This document shows positions 42,430 through 51,180 of a stretch of DNA of 64,000 nt, in pieces (positions within the stretch are counted from its first letter, which is position 1; each line of letters begins with the position of its first letter). The stretch comes from Methylacidiphilum caldifontis (GTDB taxonomy: Bacteria > Verrucomicrobiota > Verrucomicrobiia > Methylacidiphilales > Methylacidiphilaceae), in NCBI RefSeq assembly GCF_017310505.1, contig NZ_CP065957.1:868001-932000 (forward strand), in the 5' to 3' direction. The position numbers and the translations under genes are program-made. The notes beneath the pieces were generated by a model. That model saw only the letters and a program-made list of their open reading frames with translations, was not told the origin of the DNA and did no database searches.

Positions 42430-42675
42430 GCCTACGCCGCAGTGCTCCACCTATAATCGCGCGGCGATTTAGGAGGTGGTGAAGCGGCGATATCGTCTGT
42501 CAGAGCGATTTTGTTGACATTGAATGGAAGTTTAGTATATTCACAAAATAGATTGGTGGCCGGGAACCGGCCAGGCGTGGAGAGAGGTAAGACCGGCAAG
42601 CATTCCAGCCAACCCGGCACTCCCGTAGAAGCGCGAAACTCACGCCATACCATTAGGTTGGCGGGAGTAGTTCAT
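42430..42675 (+). mobile_element. Probable IS200/IS605-type remnant with hairpins at both ends
   Basis: GC-rich patch of about 245 bp in an AT-rich setting, in the 437-bp gap before pyrE. Left side: nested arms CGCCGC/GCGGCG (42435-42440, 42484-42489) and CCACCT/AGGTGG (42447-42452, 42474-42479). Right side: an imperfect hairpin at 42638-42668 ending GGGAGTAGTTCA, like right ends of IS200/IS605 elements. In between, the plus frame reads NRPGVERGKTGKHSSQPGTP.., reminiscent of TnpB tails. No transposase remains. It may be a non-autonomous derivative carrying an omega-RNA-like 3' region. The flanks 42676-42849 show no gene. Confidence 0.5.
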
Positions 42676-42849
42676 AAATAAAAGGCTTGAGTTGCTGATG
42701 CTCAATTGAGCTTTTCTTGAATTATTCTACCTGCTCCTATATAACAAGAAATATCCCCTGCAGGTACAACGCCAATGGGAGTTGAAAAATTACTTCTTCA
42801 TCTTTTCTCTTCTCATGACCCACTAAGCTCGATAAAATAAAATCTTGTT

Positions 42850-43428
42850 ATGGACATTGTTCACGATAATGATCCTTTAGCTTTAGAACTCCTAGACAGT
42901 CTCATCAAAAGCGGGGCTTTACTGGAAGGACACTTTTTACTTAGGAGCGGCCTTCACAGTCGGTATTTCCTGCAGTGTGCTCTTCTTCTTCAAAATCCAC
43001 TGCTCTGTGCTCGGTATTCTTCTTATCTGGCTCAAAAAATACAACAGCTAGATGCCCAAACCATTGTTTCTGCAGCCATTGGGGGTATTCTCATTGGACA
43101 TGAAGTGGCAAAGAAACTTGGATTGAGACATATCTATGCTGAAAAAGATAAAAAAGGAATGGTTTTGCGCCGATTTCAGCTACAAGCTTCAGAACGGGTA
43201 ATAGTTGTCGAAGATGTCATGACAACAGGAGGAACGGTAAAAGCGATTATGGATAGCGTAAGGGCAAAAAAAGGGGAAGTCTGTGCTGTCGGTTGCCTTG
43301 TCGATCGCAGTGGAGGAAATATCGACTTTGGGGTGCCCTGTTTTTCTCTTTTAAAACTTAAAATTGAAACTTTTCCTGCTGAAAATCTTCCTGAAGATTT
43401 AAAAAAATCAAGTCCTGTGCGTCCCTAA
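42850..43428 (+). CDS. pyrE: PyrE, orotate phosphoribosyltransferase
   Basis: Converts orotate and PRPP to OMP in pyrimidine synthesis. The 192-residue product has the PRPP-binding motif VIVVEDVMTTGGTVKAI, the flexible-loop AEKDKKGMVLRR (with the catalytic lysines) and SGLHSRYFLQCA. It is a monocistron downstream of the mobile-element patch. Confidence 0.93.
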   Translation: MDIVHDNDPLALELLDSLIKSGALLEGHFLLRSGLHSRYFLQCALLLQNPLLCARYSSYLAQKIQQLDAQTIVSAAIGGILIGHEVAKKLGLRHIYAEKDKKGMVLRRFQLQASERVIVVEDVMTTGGTVKAIMDSVRAKKGEVCAVGCLVDRSGGNIDFGVPCFSLLKLKIETFPAENLPEDLKKSSPVRP

Positions 43429-43470
43429 CCCCATTTATCTTTTCTCTTTAAAAAAATTAGGGAAGCAATT

Positions 43471-44289
43471 CTATTTTTTATTCATGGATTCAACGCTGAG
43501 CCCACTAGCCGTATATTCTTCATGATCTAGTTGAGGAGCAAGATCTAGATTTTCACTTTCTTTGGCCGAAGCAGGTCGACCTTCTTCAATCTGAATATAA
43601 GTCTTAGAAGAAGAGAGCGTCTTACCAGGAGGGATTGTCGCTATTTGCATTTCTTTTATCACATAGGCATCCCCAATGCGTTGTACACTATTGATATCTA
43701 ATCTTTTGATAATTTGTCCCTCCTTATTGTAGCCTTCAACTCTCAAAAGCGCGTAATATTCTTCAGCAATCCAGTATCTAACTTTAGCATAAGCCGAGAG
43801 GATCGATCCGGGATAAGCATCAAAAGCCCAACAACTTAAGGTTTTAATGGAATCGGTTCCCAAGGGTTTAATCTTATCCCACCGGATAAAATCAAGACAG
43901 AGATCTTCATAACTTATGTCTGTGTTCAAAATGTGCTTTGTACGATTTAAGCCCGTAATGGGTTGCCAAGGTTCTGAGGGGCGGTTTTTATAGGCAACAT
44001 AGGTATTATCAGGGTTTATTTCCACGTGTATCTGTAAGGGTAGACCAATAAAATGATATTCCATTGAGCGGTCATGAAGAATGAGAGTTATTGGATAGGT
44101 ATCTTTAGCTGCTTGAATTGATCCTTTGAGAATGTAATCTTTAAGTCTGAAATTTCTCCAAAATCTACCCTGGATGAATTCAAGGGGAGGAGAAGGTTTG
44201 TCAGGATTAGGCTTAGACCAAAGGGAAAAGAGATAGTATGGGTTTAAAAAAAACAAAATAAGAAGAAGACGCTTACCCCAAAAGACCAT
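43471..44289 (-). CDS. Exported LolA-like protein (outer membrane lipoprotein-sorting type)
   Basis: A 272-residue protein with an N-terminal signal-like helix (RLLLILFFLNPYYLFSLW). The core, with WAFDAYPGSILSAYAKVRYWIAEEYYALLRVEGYN and KRLDINSVQRIGDAYVIKEMQI, resembles the outer-membrane lipoprotein-sorting-like fold (a convex beta sheet). The extended C-terminal tail is acidic. Precise function unknown; periplasmic location inferred. Confidence 0.65.
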   Translation of the reverse strand: MVFWGKRLLLILFFLNPYYLFSLWSKPNPDKPSPPLEFIQGRFWRNFRLKDYILKGSIQAAKDTYPITLILHDRSMEYHFIGLPLQIHVEINPDNTYVAYKNRPSEPWQPITGLNRTKHILNTDISYEDLCLDFIRWDKIKPLGTDSIKTLSCWAFDAYPGSILSAYAKVRYWIAEEYYALLRVEGYNKEGQIIKRLDINSVQRIGDAYVIKEMQIATIPPGKTLSSSKTYIQIEEGRPASAKESENLDLAPQLDHEEYTASGLSVESMNKK

Positions 44290-44347
44290 TAATATATCTC
44301 CAGATTATTGTTCAACTTCGAAAAAAATACCTCTTTTATTAAGATAA

Positions 44348-45721
44348 TCAACCTAGGGCTTCTTTAAGGAAATTTAAAAGCTTTTGACCTACCTGATGAA
44401 CCTGTTCTTCATCCTTAGCCTCAACTAAAAGCCTGATTTTAGGTTCTGTTCCCGAGTACCTCAATAATACTCGGCCTTTGCCATTGAAAGCGGCCTGCAA
44501 TTCATCCAGCAATTTTTTTAGCCCAACTATTTCTTCTAAAGGTTTTTTTTGTGCTATATCGATGTTCCATAATTTTTGGGGATAGCGTAGCCTATTTTTC
44601 CTTAAACTTGCGAGGCTCTTGCCCGTTGAACACATTATCTGCAACACCATCAAAGCGGTAAGCAGACCATCAGCAGTTCTTGAATAATGAAAAGGGATAA
44701 TATGGCCAGATTGCTCTCCACCCAATGAGAGCCCTTCTTTAGCCAACGCATCGGCAACATTCCTATCCCCTACGGGTGTACGGAGGACCTTTATGCCCTC
44801 TTCAGCTAGAGTCTCATCAAGACCCAGATTGCTCATCACAGTCACAGCGATCGTGTTTTTAGCCAGTTTTTCTTTCTTTTTAAAATCAGAAGCAAGAATG
44901 CTCAAAATATCATCACCATCACAAAGCTCCCCATTTTCATCACAAAGAACTAACCTATCTCCATCCCCATCAAGAGCTATACCTACGTCTGCCCCAGCCA
45001 TACGTACAACTTGCTGGATATTCTGTGGAAACATACTTCCACAGTTCAGGTTTATATTGATCCCGTTAGGTTCCTTTCCAAAAGGATAAAGAAAAGCCCC
45101 ATAATGATCCAAAATAGCTGGTGCCGCCTCGAATGAAGCACCATTAGCTGTATCGAGTACAATTTTGAGCCCTTTCAAATTGATACCACCAGGAAAAAAA
45201 CTTTTAAGCAGATTTTGATAATCCTGGAGGGGATTAGCCGCTAAAAAAATTTTACCCACCTGTGAGCCCGTAGGACCTTCAGAGCCCAGCCAATCAAAGC
45301 TATTTATTTCCCTTTCAATTTCTTTTTCCAACTCAATGCTAAGCTTTGCCCCATCATATCCAAAGAATTTAAGCCCATTGTCATAATAGGGATTGTGAGA
45401 GGCACTGACCATTACTCCTCCGATAGCCTCATAAATCTTGGAAAAATTTCCAACAGCTGGAGAAGGAATAACTCCGAGCTCAAAAACATCTACCCCCCTA
45501 GCTACTACTCCTGAAATAAAAGCATACTCGAGCATCCGGCTCGATATACGCGTATCTCTTCCCACAACTATCCGGGGTTTATTTTTAAGTGGACAATGGG
45601 TAGTGAGAACCTTTGCAGCAGCAACACCCGCGGCAAGAGCGATCTGTGGGGTCATGGGATAAAGATTAGCTTTACCTCTAATGCCATCGGTCCCAAAAAG
45701 TGCTTTTGCCTTAGGGTTCAT
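44348..45721 (-). CDS. glmM: GlmM, phosphoglucosamine mutase
   Basis: Interconverts GlcN-6-P and GlcN-1-P for peptidoglycan and LPS. The product (457 residues) begins LFGTDGIRGKAN, has the phosphoserine loop in MVSASHNPYYDNGLKFFG, metal loop DGDGDR and sugar loop LGGEQSGH. The ATG at 45721 (GAGGG 5 nt upstream, motif at residue 7) is preferred over an upstream ATG at 45805 that would add 28 residues not seen in the family. Confidence 0.93.
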   Translation of the reverse strand: MNPKAKALFGTDGIRGKANLYPMTPQIALAAGVAAAKVLTTHCPLKNKPRIVVGRDTRISSRMLEYAFISGVVARGVDVFELGVIPSPAVGNFSKIYEAIGGVMVSASHNPYYDNGLKFFGYDGAKLSIELEKEIEREINSFDWLGSEGPTGSQVGKIFLAANPLQDYQNLLKSFFPGGINLKGLKIVLDTANGASFEAAPAILDHYGAFLYPFGKEPNGININLNCGSMFPQNIQQVVRMAGADVGIALDGDGDRLVLCDENGELCDGDDILSILASDFKKKEKLAKNTIAVTVMSNLGLDETLAEEGIKVLRTPVGDRNVADALAKEGLSLGGEQSGHIIPFHYSRTADGLLTALMVLQIMCSTGKSLASLRKNRLRYPQKLWNIDIAQKKPLEEIVGLKKLLDELQAAFNGKGRVLLRYSGTEPKIRLLVEAKDEEQVHQVGQKLLNFLKEALG

Positions 45722-45856
45722 GTAGCCCTCTATTTCAATAATCGAAGAGAAGTGAGCAGTTGATCCAAGGATCCTGGCTCTATCGACTCCTTGAGAATAA
45801 TCCAAATTGCAACCGCTAGGACCAGGGAAAACAATTTCTGCTTCCAGTGAGAAAAG

Positions 45857-46021
45857 ATGTTCATTATCGTTTCGCCGGAAAAGTTACCTTTTGTCAAGTT
45901 TTCCATTGATCAGATTGGCCTCGTAAAGGTTTTCAACACCCTAATCAATAACATGTTGCCAGGGGAAATTTCAAGTTATTTGTTCACTCCAAAAACCTGG
46001 TTAAACAAGTATCTGAGTTAG
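45857..46021 (+). CDS. Candidate 54-aa small protein
   Basis: A short frame (MFIIVSPEKLPFVKFSIDQI..LFTPKTWLNKYLS) filling the gap between glmM and cdaA on the opposite strand. A GTGAGAAAAG stretch precedes the ATG. Its 3' end overlaps the cdaA 3' end by 21 nt. The composition is protein-like but no family is recognised, so it may be chance. Confidence 0.3.
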   Translation: MFIIVSPEKLPFVKFSIDQIGLVKVFNTLINNMLPGEISSYLFTPKTWLNKYLS

Positions 46022-46744
46022 TTTTGCTCTAAGCCCATCGGGATCAAAATGCCTTTCCATTTTTCCTTTGTATGCCACCGAAATAACACTTGTGACCTCA
46101 GAGATAACTACGACTACCGCATCGGTCTGTTCACTTAACCCTAAAGCAGCCCTATGCCTCAGTCCCAAAAGTCTTTCCATCTGTTCGACCTGGCTCAAAG
46201 GAAAAATGGCTGCCGCAACAACAATCTGATCACCCCTGATAATAACTCCCCCATCATGAAGTGGAGTTCTTGGATAGAAAATAGTGACCAGTAGATCCGC
46301 GCTGACCTGAGCATTCAAAATAGTCCCTGTGTCCCTTGCAGGCATAAAAACATCATCTTGTTCGATCGCGATCAGTGCCCCTATGTGTTCTCTCTGGAGA
46401 ATTTCAGCCGCATTGACGATATGTTCAATGACTTCAGATTTCTGTTGCCTGCCAATATGAACAACGCTTCTACGACCCACTTCTGCAAAAACTTGACGCA
46501 GCTCCGGTTGAAATAAAACCACAAGGGCAACAAAAAAGGAGGGAGAAAAAAGCCTAAGCAGCTCAGTCAGTACTCTTAAATGAAACACGGAAGAAAATAA
46601 AGTCAGTCCCACAAGGACTACGATGAGTCCCGTCAATACCTGGAATCCCCTGGTTCCCTGGAGCAACTTCCATATTTGATATATGGCGGTGGCGATAATC
46701 AAAATTTCCAGTATCCCAGAGATGGGAAATCCGAATAATTTCAT
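46001..46744 (-). CDS. cdaA: CdaA-type diadenylate cyclase
   Basis: Membrane-bound diadenylate cyclase making c-di-AMP. The 247-residue protein has three N-terminal helices (within residues 1-75) and a DAC domain with the catalytic DGGVIIRGD and RHRAALG motifs. Its ATG overlaps the folP stop (ATGA), so the genes are coupled. No CdaR or GlmM coupling as in Firmicutes, though glmM is the next gene on the same strand 280 bp downstream. Confidence 0.93.
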   Translation of the reverse strand: MKLFGFPISGILEILIIATAIYQIWKLLQGTRGFQVLTGLIVVLVGLTLFSSVFHLRVLTELLRLFSPSFFVALVVLFQPELRQVFAEVGRRSVVHIGRQQKSEVIEHIVNAAEILQREHIGALIAIEQDDVFMPARDTGTILNAQVSADLLVTIFYPRTPLHDGGVIIRGDQIVVAAAIFPLSQVEQMERLLGLRHRAALGLSEQTDAVVVVISEVTSVISVAYKGKMERHFDPDGLRAKLTQILV

Positions 46745-47604
46745 TGTACAAAACCCGTATCCCAGAGTTTCTCCAGAAATTCTCTTGCCGCTACAGCCGT
46801 CGCAACATCATGCACTCTCCAAATTTCCACACCCATCAAAAAAGCAACTGTTTGCGCAATGATATTCATTATTTCAATATCTACCCCATGTTGTTTTGCA
46901 AAAAATTGCAAAAAACTTTTCCTTGATACTCCGATCATAAGTGGCCTTCCTAAATCAAGAAAACGATTTAATCTTCTCAGCAAAATAAGATTGTGGGTCC
47001 TGTTTTTTGCAAAACCAAATCCCACGTCACAAACAATTCTTTCCTTCGCTATCCCCATGTCAAAACACCGCTGGAGCCGATTGTAAAGCTCAGCAAACAC
47101 TTCTTCAACCACATCCCCGTATTGAGCATCTTTTTGCATTGTCTTGGGTCTTCCACGAGAATGGACAAGGATATAGCCAACATTTTCAGCTGCAACCACC
47201 TCTAGGATTGACGGATCCCACCCACCTCCTGAAACATCATTAATGATATCCGTTCCTTCTTCTATAGCCATTCGACAGACCGCCGCTTTATAAGTATCCA
47301 CTGACAAGGGCACAGTCAATTTCATCCTGCATCTTTTAATGACGGGAAGAAGCCTTGAAATTTCTTCCTTTTCACTCACGGGTTCTGCCCCTGGACGTGT
47401 AGATTCGGCTCCAAGATCAATAAAGTCAACCCCACTGTCTTGCATCCAGAGCGCTCGATCAACAGCCCTTTGAGGGTTTATAAATTTGCCCCCGTCAGAA
47501 AAAGAATCTGGGGTTAAGTTAATGACACCCATAATCATGGGCCGCCCCACAGGAAAATGGAGTATTTTTTTTCCTAAATTCCATTGCATCTCTTTTTTTA
47601 ACAT
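46741..47604 (-). CDS. folP: FolP, dihydropteroate synthase
   Basis: Condenses pABA with dihydropterin pyrophosphate. The 287-residue product has MGVINLTPDSFSDGGKF, DLGAESTRPGA, INDVSGG and the C-terminal WRVHDVATAV. All DHPS substrate motifs are present. It is followed, in overlap, by cdaA; the folP-cdaA pairing is common. Confidence 0.94.
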   Translation of the reverse strand: MLKKEMQWNLGKKILHFPVGRPMIMGVINLTPDSFSDGGKFINPQRAVDRALWMQDSGVDFIDLGAESTRPGAEPVSEKEEISRLLPVIKRCRMKLTVPLSVDTYKAAVCRMAIEEGTDIINDVSGGGWDPSILEVVAAENVGYILVHSRGRPKTMQKDAQYGDVVEEVFAELYNRLQRCFDMGIAKERIVCDVGFGFAKNRTHNLILLRRLNRFLDLGRPLMIGVSRKSFLQFFAKQHGVDIEIMNIIAQTVAFLMGVEIWRVHDVATAVAAREFLEKLWDTGFVQ

Positions 47605-47697
47605 GGCTTAAAATAAGAGGAATTAAATTTTTTTCCTTTAAGATATTTTGAGAAATGTTTCGAGTTTAAAGATTTTTCTATAGGGATGCTAAAATAT

Positions 47698-47721
47698 AGC
47701 CTGCGGAAGGCTCTTTTTTTT
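47698..47721 (+). terminator. Hairpin with T-run between polX and folP
   Basis: AGCCT-GCGGA-AGGCT followed by C and eight T on the plus strand; on the minus strand the hairpin is followed by ATATTTT. Both flanking genes are on the minus strand, so it may terminate polX with a weak U-tract, or a plus-strand transcript of unknown origin. The rest of the 258-bp gap shows no gene. Confidence 0.5.
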
Positions 47722-47862
47722 CATCTCCTTCAATAGGCTTCAAAAAAAGAAAAAATAATAATAAACAATCTCCAGTTGAAAGCTAAAAATAAATCCTCAG
47801 CCCTCCCTGTTTTTTTTCATATTCAAGCCAAACATAGAATATTCTTTTTGTATAAAGAACCC

Positions 47863-49755
47863 TTAAAAAGGAGTTTTCTTTCTTCCTTTGATCTGCAAAG
47901 CCTTGGTAATGTCATTCAAGGATAGACAGTTGATCACGTCTTCTTTGCGTAGCCAACCTTTACGGGCGATGTTGACCCCAATTTTATAATAACCAATTTC
48001 CTTGACATGGTGAGCATCAGGATTAATAACACATTTTACTCCTTTATCTCTGGCTGATTTCCAAAGCCTCCAGTCCATATCCAGTCGCATGGGTTGGGCA
48101 TTCAACTCTATCCAAGTGCCCGTCTTTGCTGCACAATCAATAACCTTTTCCATGTTTACGGGATAGGGTTTTCTAACCAACAACAACCTTCCGGTTGGAT
48201 GCCCCAACATTGTTACGTAAGGATTTTCCATCGCTTTTATAAGTCTCTGGGTGTTATCCTCTTCATCATTAGAAAAACCGGCATGAAGGGAAGCTACCAC
48301 ATAGTCAAGCTCTTTGAGCAAGGTGTCAGAAAAGTCAAGTTTGCCCTCTTTTAATATGTCACACTCGATGCCGCTCAAGAGCCGGAAATTTTGCAATCGA
48401 GAATTCATGTTTTTTATCTTATCTAGTTGGGCATATACTCTTTCTTCGCTTAGCCCGTTGGCTTGGAATGAAGATTTCGAGTGGTCAGCAATACCCAGGT
48501 ATTCCAGTCCCATTTCCATGGCCGCTTTGGCCATATCTTCTAAGCTGCTCCTGCCGTCACTTTCCGTTGTATGGCAATGGAAAACCCCACGAATATCTTC
48601 CCATTGCACAAGCCTTGGAATTTCATTGTTCTGAGCCGCCTCAATCTCTCCCATGTTTTCTCTAAGCTCAGGGGGAATGTAGGCCAACCCCAAAGCAGCA
48701 TAAACATCTTTTTCGGTTCTGCAGAAAATCTTTGATTCTTGAGGTTGCATAGTCTGAGGATTATCCTCAGATTCGCTTTCCGCTACCGGTTTTTCCTCTA
48801 ATTTTGAAAGCTGAAAAAGTCCCCATTCAGATAATTTTTTGCCTTGAGCTATCGCCCTTTGCCGTAAAGCCACGTTATGTTCCTTGCTTCCTGTAAAATG
48901 AAGAAGAGCATAGGCATAATCTTCATCGGGTACAACCCGGAGATCACAGGAAAGACCTTTGTCAAATATAACGGTAGATTTGGTTTCCCCATGATTCACA
49001 ATGCGCCTGACTTGAGGAAACTGCACGAAATAATCCATCACAGCCCCTGGATTTTTCGATGTGCAAAGAAAATCTAGATCTTTAACGATTTCTTTCCCTC
49101 TCCGAAAACTCCCTGCAACATGAACATGGACAATCGAAGGATTTTTTTTCAGGTAATCAAGAAGTTCCTCAACAATATCAACAAGATCGCCGTATCGATG
49201 ATAGGCAGAAAAAGACCGGAACTGATTAATGCCAAGAAGAATGTTTTCTTCAGTCTTCTGGCCAAAACCCGCCAATCCCGCAATACGATGCTCTTTGCAT
49301 GCTTTCTCCAAAGAATCAATGTCCTTAATCCCAAGCTCCTCGTAAAGAACCTTTGCCCTCTTAGGTCCAACCCCTGGAATATCGAGCAATTCCAAAAGAC
49401 TGGGTGGAAACTCTTTTTTGAGTTCTTCGTAATAAGGCAAATTGCCCGTCGTTACAAGTTGAATGATTTTTTCCCCTATTCCTTCCCCTATGCCTTTTAT
49501 CCCTTTGAAACGTCCCTGAGCAATGAGATCGCTCAACTCTTCAGCTAAAGTATCAATAACCCTGGCAGCTGTCCGATAAGCTCTGGATTTGAAAGGATTT
49601 TCCCCTTTCAGTTCAAGCAAAGTGGCAATGCCTTCCAGGACAGAGACAACCATCGACTTGTCGATTTTTTTTGCAGGATAAGTTTTTTTCTCTTGTGTTT
49701 GGGATAGTTGCGGGGAAGAAGAGGGAAGATGAGTTTCCTTTTTTTTCTTTGGCAT
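47863..49755 (-). CDS. polX: PolX-family DNA polymerase with PHP domain
   Basis: Family X DNA polymerase of 630 residues, involved in base-excision or gap-filling repair. N-terminal 8-kDa-like domain and helix-hairpin-helix (IPGVGPKRAKVLYEELG), nucleotidyltransferase motif GSFRRGKEIVKDLDFL (catalytic Asp pair), thumb region, then a C-terminal PHP phosphoesterase (HCHTTESDG, IADHS, SGIECDIL, INPDAH) with its metal-binding His/Asp set. A basic, low-complexity N-terminal tail of about 30 residues precedes it. Confidence 0.93.
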   Translation of the reverse strand: MPKKKKETHLPSSSPQLSQTQEKKTYPAKKIDKSMVVSVLEGIATLLELKGENPFKSRAYRTAARVIDTLAEELSDLIAQGRFKGIKGIGEGIGEKIIQLVTTGNLPYYEELKKEFPPSLLELLDIPGVGPKRAKVLYEELGIKDIDSLEKACKEHRIAGLAGFGQKTEENILLGINQFRSFSAYHRYGDLVDIVEELLDYLKKNPSIVHVHVAGSFRRGKEIVKDLDFLCTSKNPGAVMDYFVQFPQVRRIVNHGETKSTVIFDKGLSCDLRVVPDEDYAYALLHFTGSKEHNVALRQRAIAQGKKLSEWGLFQLSKLEEKPVAESESEDNPQTMQPQESKIFCRTEKDVYAALGLAYIPPELRENMGEIEAAQNNEIPRLVQWEDIRGVFHCHTTESDGRSSLEDMAKAAMEMGLEYLGIADHSKSSFQANGLSEERVYAQLDKIKNMNSRLQNFRLLSGIECDILKEGKLDFSDTLLKELDYVVASLHAGFSNDEEDNTQRLIKAMENPYVTMLGHPTGRLLLVRKPYPVNMEKVIDCAAKTGTWIELNAQPMRLDMDWRLWKSARDKGVKCVINPDAHHVKEIGYYKIGVNIARKGWLRKEDVINCLSLNDITKALQIKGRKKTPF

Positions 49756-49893
49756 ATCTTTTATTTTAGCTTTTTTTTAGGGGAAAAAAATGGAGAAAAT
49801 CCGCTTTATTGTTTTATAAGGGTTATGAAATCCAATTGTAAAAATGCATTTTCGTTGCTAGCGCTAAAGAGCTTTATTAGTGTATAAATAAAA

Positions 49894-51180
49894 ATGGTCT
49901 TTTCACTCTCCGAAAAGTTATGGGCAGAAGCTCAACAACTGTTTCCTGGTGGCGTTAATTCTCCCGTTCGATCATTCAAATCGGTAGGGGGCATTCCTTT
50001 TTATGTAAGCCGGGCCAAAGGTTCAAAACTTTTTGATGTCGATGGGAACAGTTATACCGATTATGTCTGTTCATGGGGAGCTTTAATTCATGGCCATGCT
50101 CATCCTGCCGTTGTCCGATCCATCGGTGAGACTCTCCAGGACGGAACAAGTTTTGGGGCTAATAGTCCTCTTGAAATCAAGCTTGCGCAGCTCATCCGTT
50201 CCGCTATGCCTTCGATTGAAAAAATCAGATTTGTCAACAGCGGTACAGAAGCATGCATGAGTGCGATAAGAATCGCCAGGGGTTTTAGCGGAAGAGAAAA
50301 GATCATAAAGTTTGAAGGTTGTTATCACGGCCATTCAGATAGTCTTTTAGTTAAGGCGGGATCTGGGGCCTTGACCACGGGTGTCCCGGACAGTTCGGGG
50401 GTTCCCTCCTGCCTTTCTTCTTTAACTGTTGTTCTTCCTTGGAATGACAAACCAACACTCCTCGAAGCGTTTAAAAAGTACGGGAAAGAAACAGCGGCCG
50501 TTATCCTTGAGCCCATACCCGCCAACTGTGGTTTAATTCCTCCTACCGAAGGTTTTTTAGAATGCTTACTTTCCACCGCTAAACAATACGGCACCCTCGT
50601 TATATTCGATGAAGTGATCACCGGTTTCAGGTTGGCTATGGGTGGGGCACAGGAACTTTTTGGCATTCAACCTGACCTTACTGTTCTTGGAAAAATCATT
50701 GGGGGGGGACTCCCTGTTGGAGCTGTGGGAGGCAAAAAAGAAATTATGGATTGCCTATCTCCTGTAGGAACAGTCTACCAAGCGGGGACATTGAGTGGTA
50801 ATCCTCTGGCAATGGCTGCGGGTATCGCTCAACTTGAACAGATAAAAAAACTCCCGACCTATAGCCAGCTTGAAACTTTGGGCAGACAACTTGAAACGGC
50901 TATTGAAGATATTCAAAAAAAGTTATCTATTCCTTTGCAGTTCCACCGCTTTGGCTCGATGTTCAGTTTTTTCTTTACCCCTAAAAAAGTACTATCAGCT
51001 GCTGACGCCTATGGCGTGGATAAAAAGAGATTTTCTCATTTCTTTACCTCCCTTCTCCATTCAGGGATATTCCTTCCACCTTCTCCCTATGAAACTGCTT
51101 TTTTGAGTACCGCCCACAGCGAAAGCGACATTGATGAACTGGCTAAGATAGTTTATGATACTTTAAAAAAGATCACATGA
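49894..51180 (+). CDS. hemL: HemL, glutamate-1-semialdehyde 2,1-aminomutase
   Basis: PLP enzyme of tetrapyrrole synthesis forming 5-aminolevulinate (C5 route), 428 residues. LFPGGVNSPVRSF, FVNSGTEACMSAIRIARG, FDEVITGFR and the PLP lysine in LGKIIGGGLPVGA are diagnostic. It overlaps the next gene (ATGA), and the C5 route suits a haem- and cobalamin-using methanotroph. Confidence 0.95.
   Translation: MVFSLSEKLWAEAQQLFPGGVNSPVRSFKSVGGIPFYVSRAKGSKLFDVDGNSYTDYVCSWGALIHGHAHPAVVRSIGETLQDGTSFGANSPLEIKLAQLIRSAMPSIEKIRFVNSGTEACMSAIRIARGFSGREKIIKFEGCYHGHSDSLLVKAGSGALTTGVPDSSGVPSCLSSLTVVLPWNDKPTLLEAFKKYGKETAAVILEPIPANCGLIPPTEGFLECLLSTAKQYGTLVIFDEVITGFRLAMGGAQELFGIQPDLTVLGKIIGGGLPVGAVGGKKEIMDCLSPVGTVYQAGTLSGNPLAMAAGIAQLEQIKKLPTYSQLETLGRQLETAIEDIQKKLSIPLQFHRFGSMFSFFFTPKKVLSAADAYGVDKKRFSHFFTSLLHSGIFLPPSPYETAFLSTAHSESDIDELAKIVYDTLKKIT

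Noticed and set aside
42432-42653. 73-codon minus-strand frame
   Set aside because: It lies wholly in the hairpin-rich IS-like patch, has no ribosome site and no family resemblance; a by-product of GC-rich sequence.
49120-49548. 142-codon plus-strand frame inside polX
   Set aside because: Antisense shadow of a clear family X polymerase gene.
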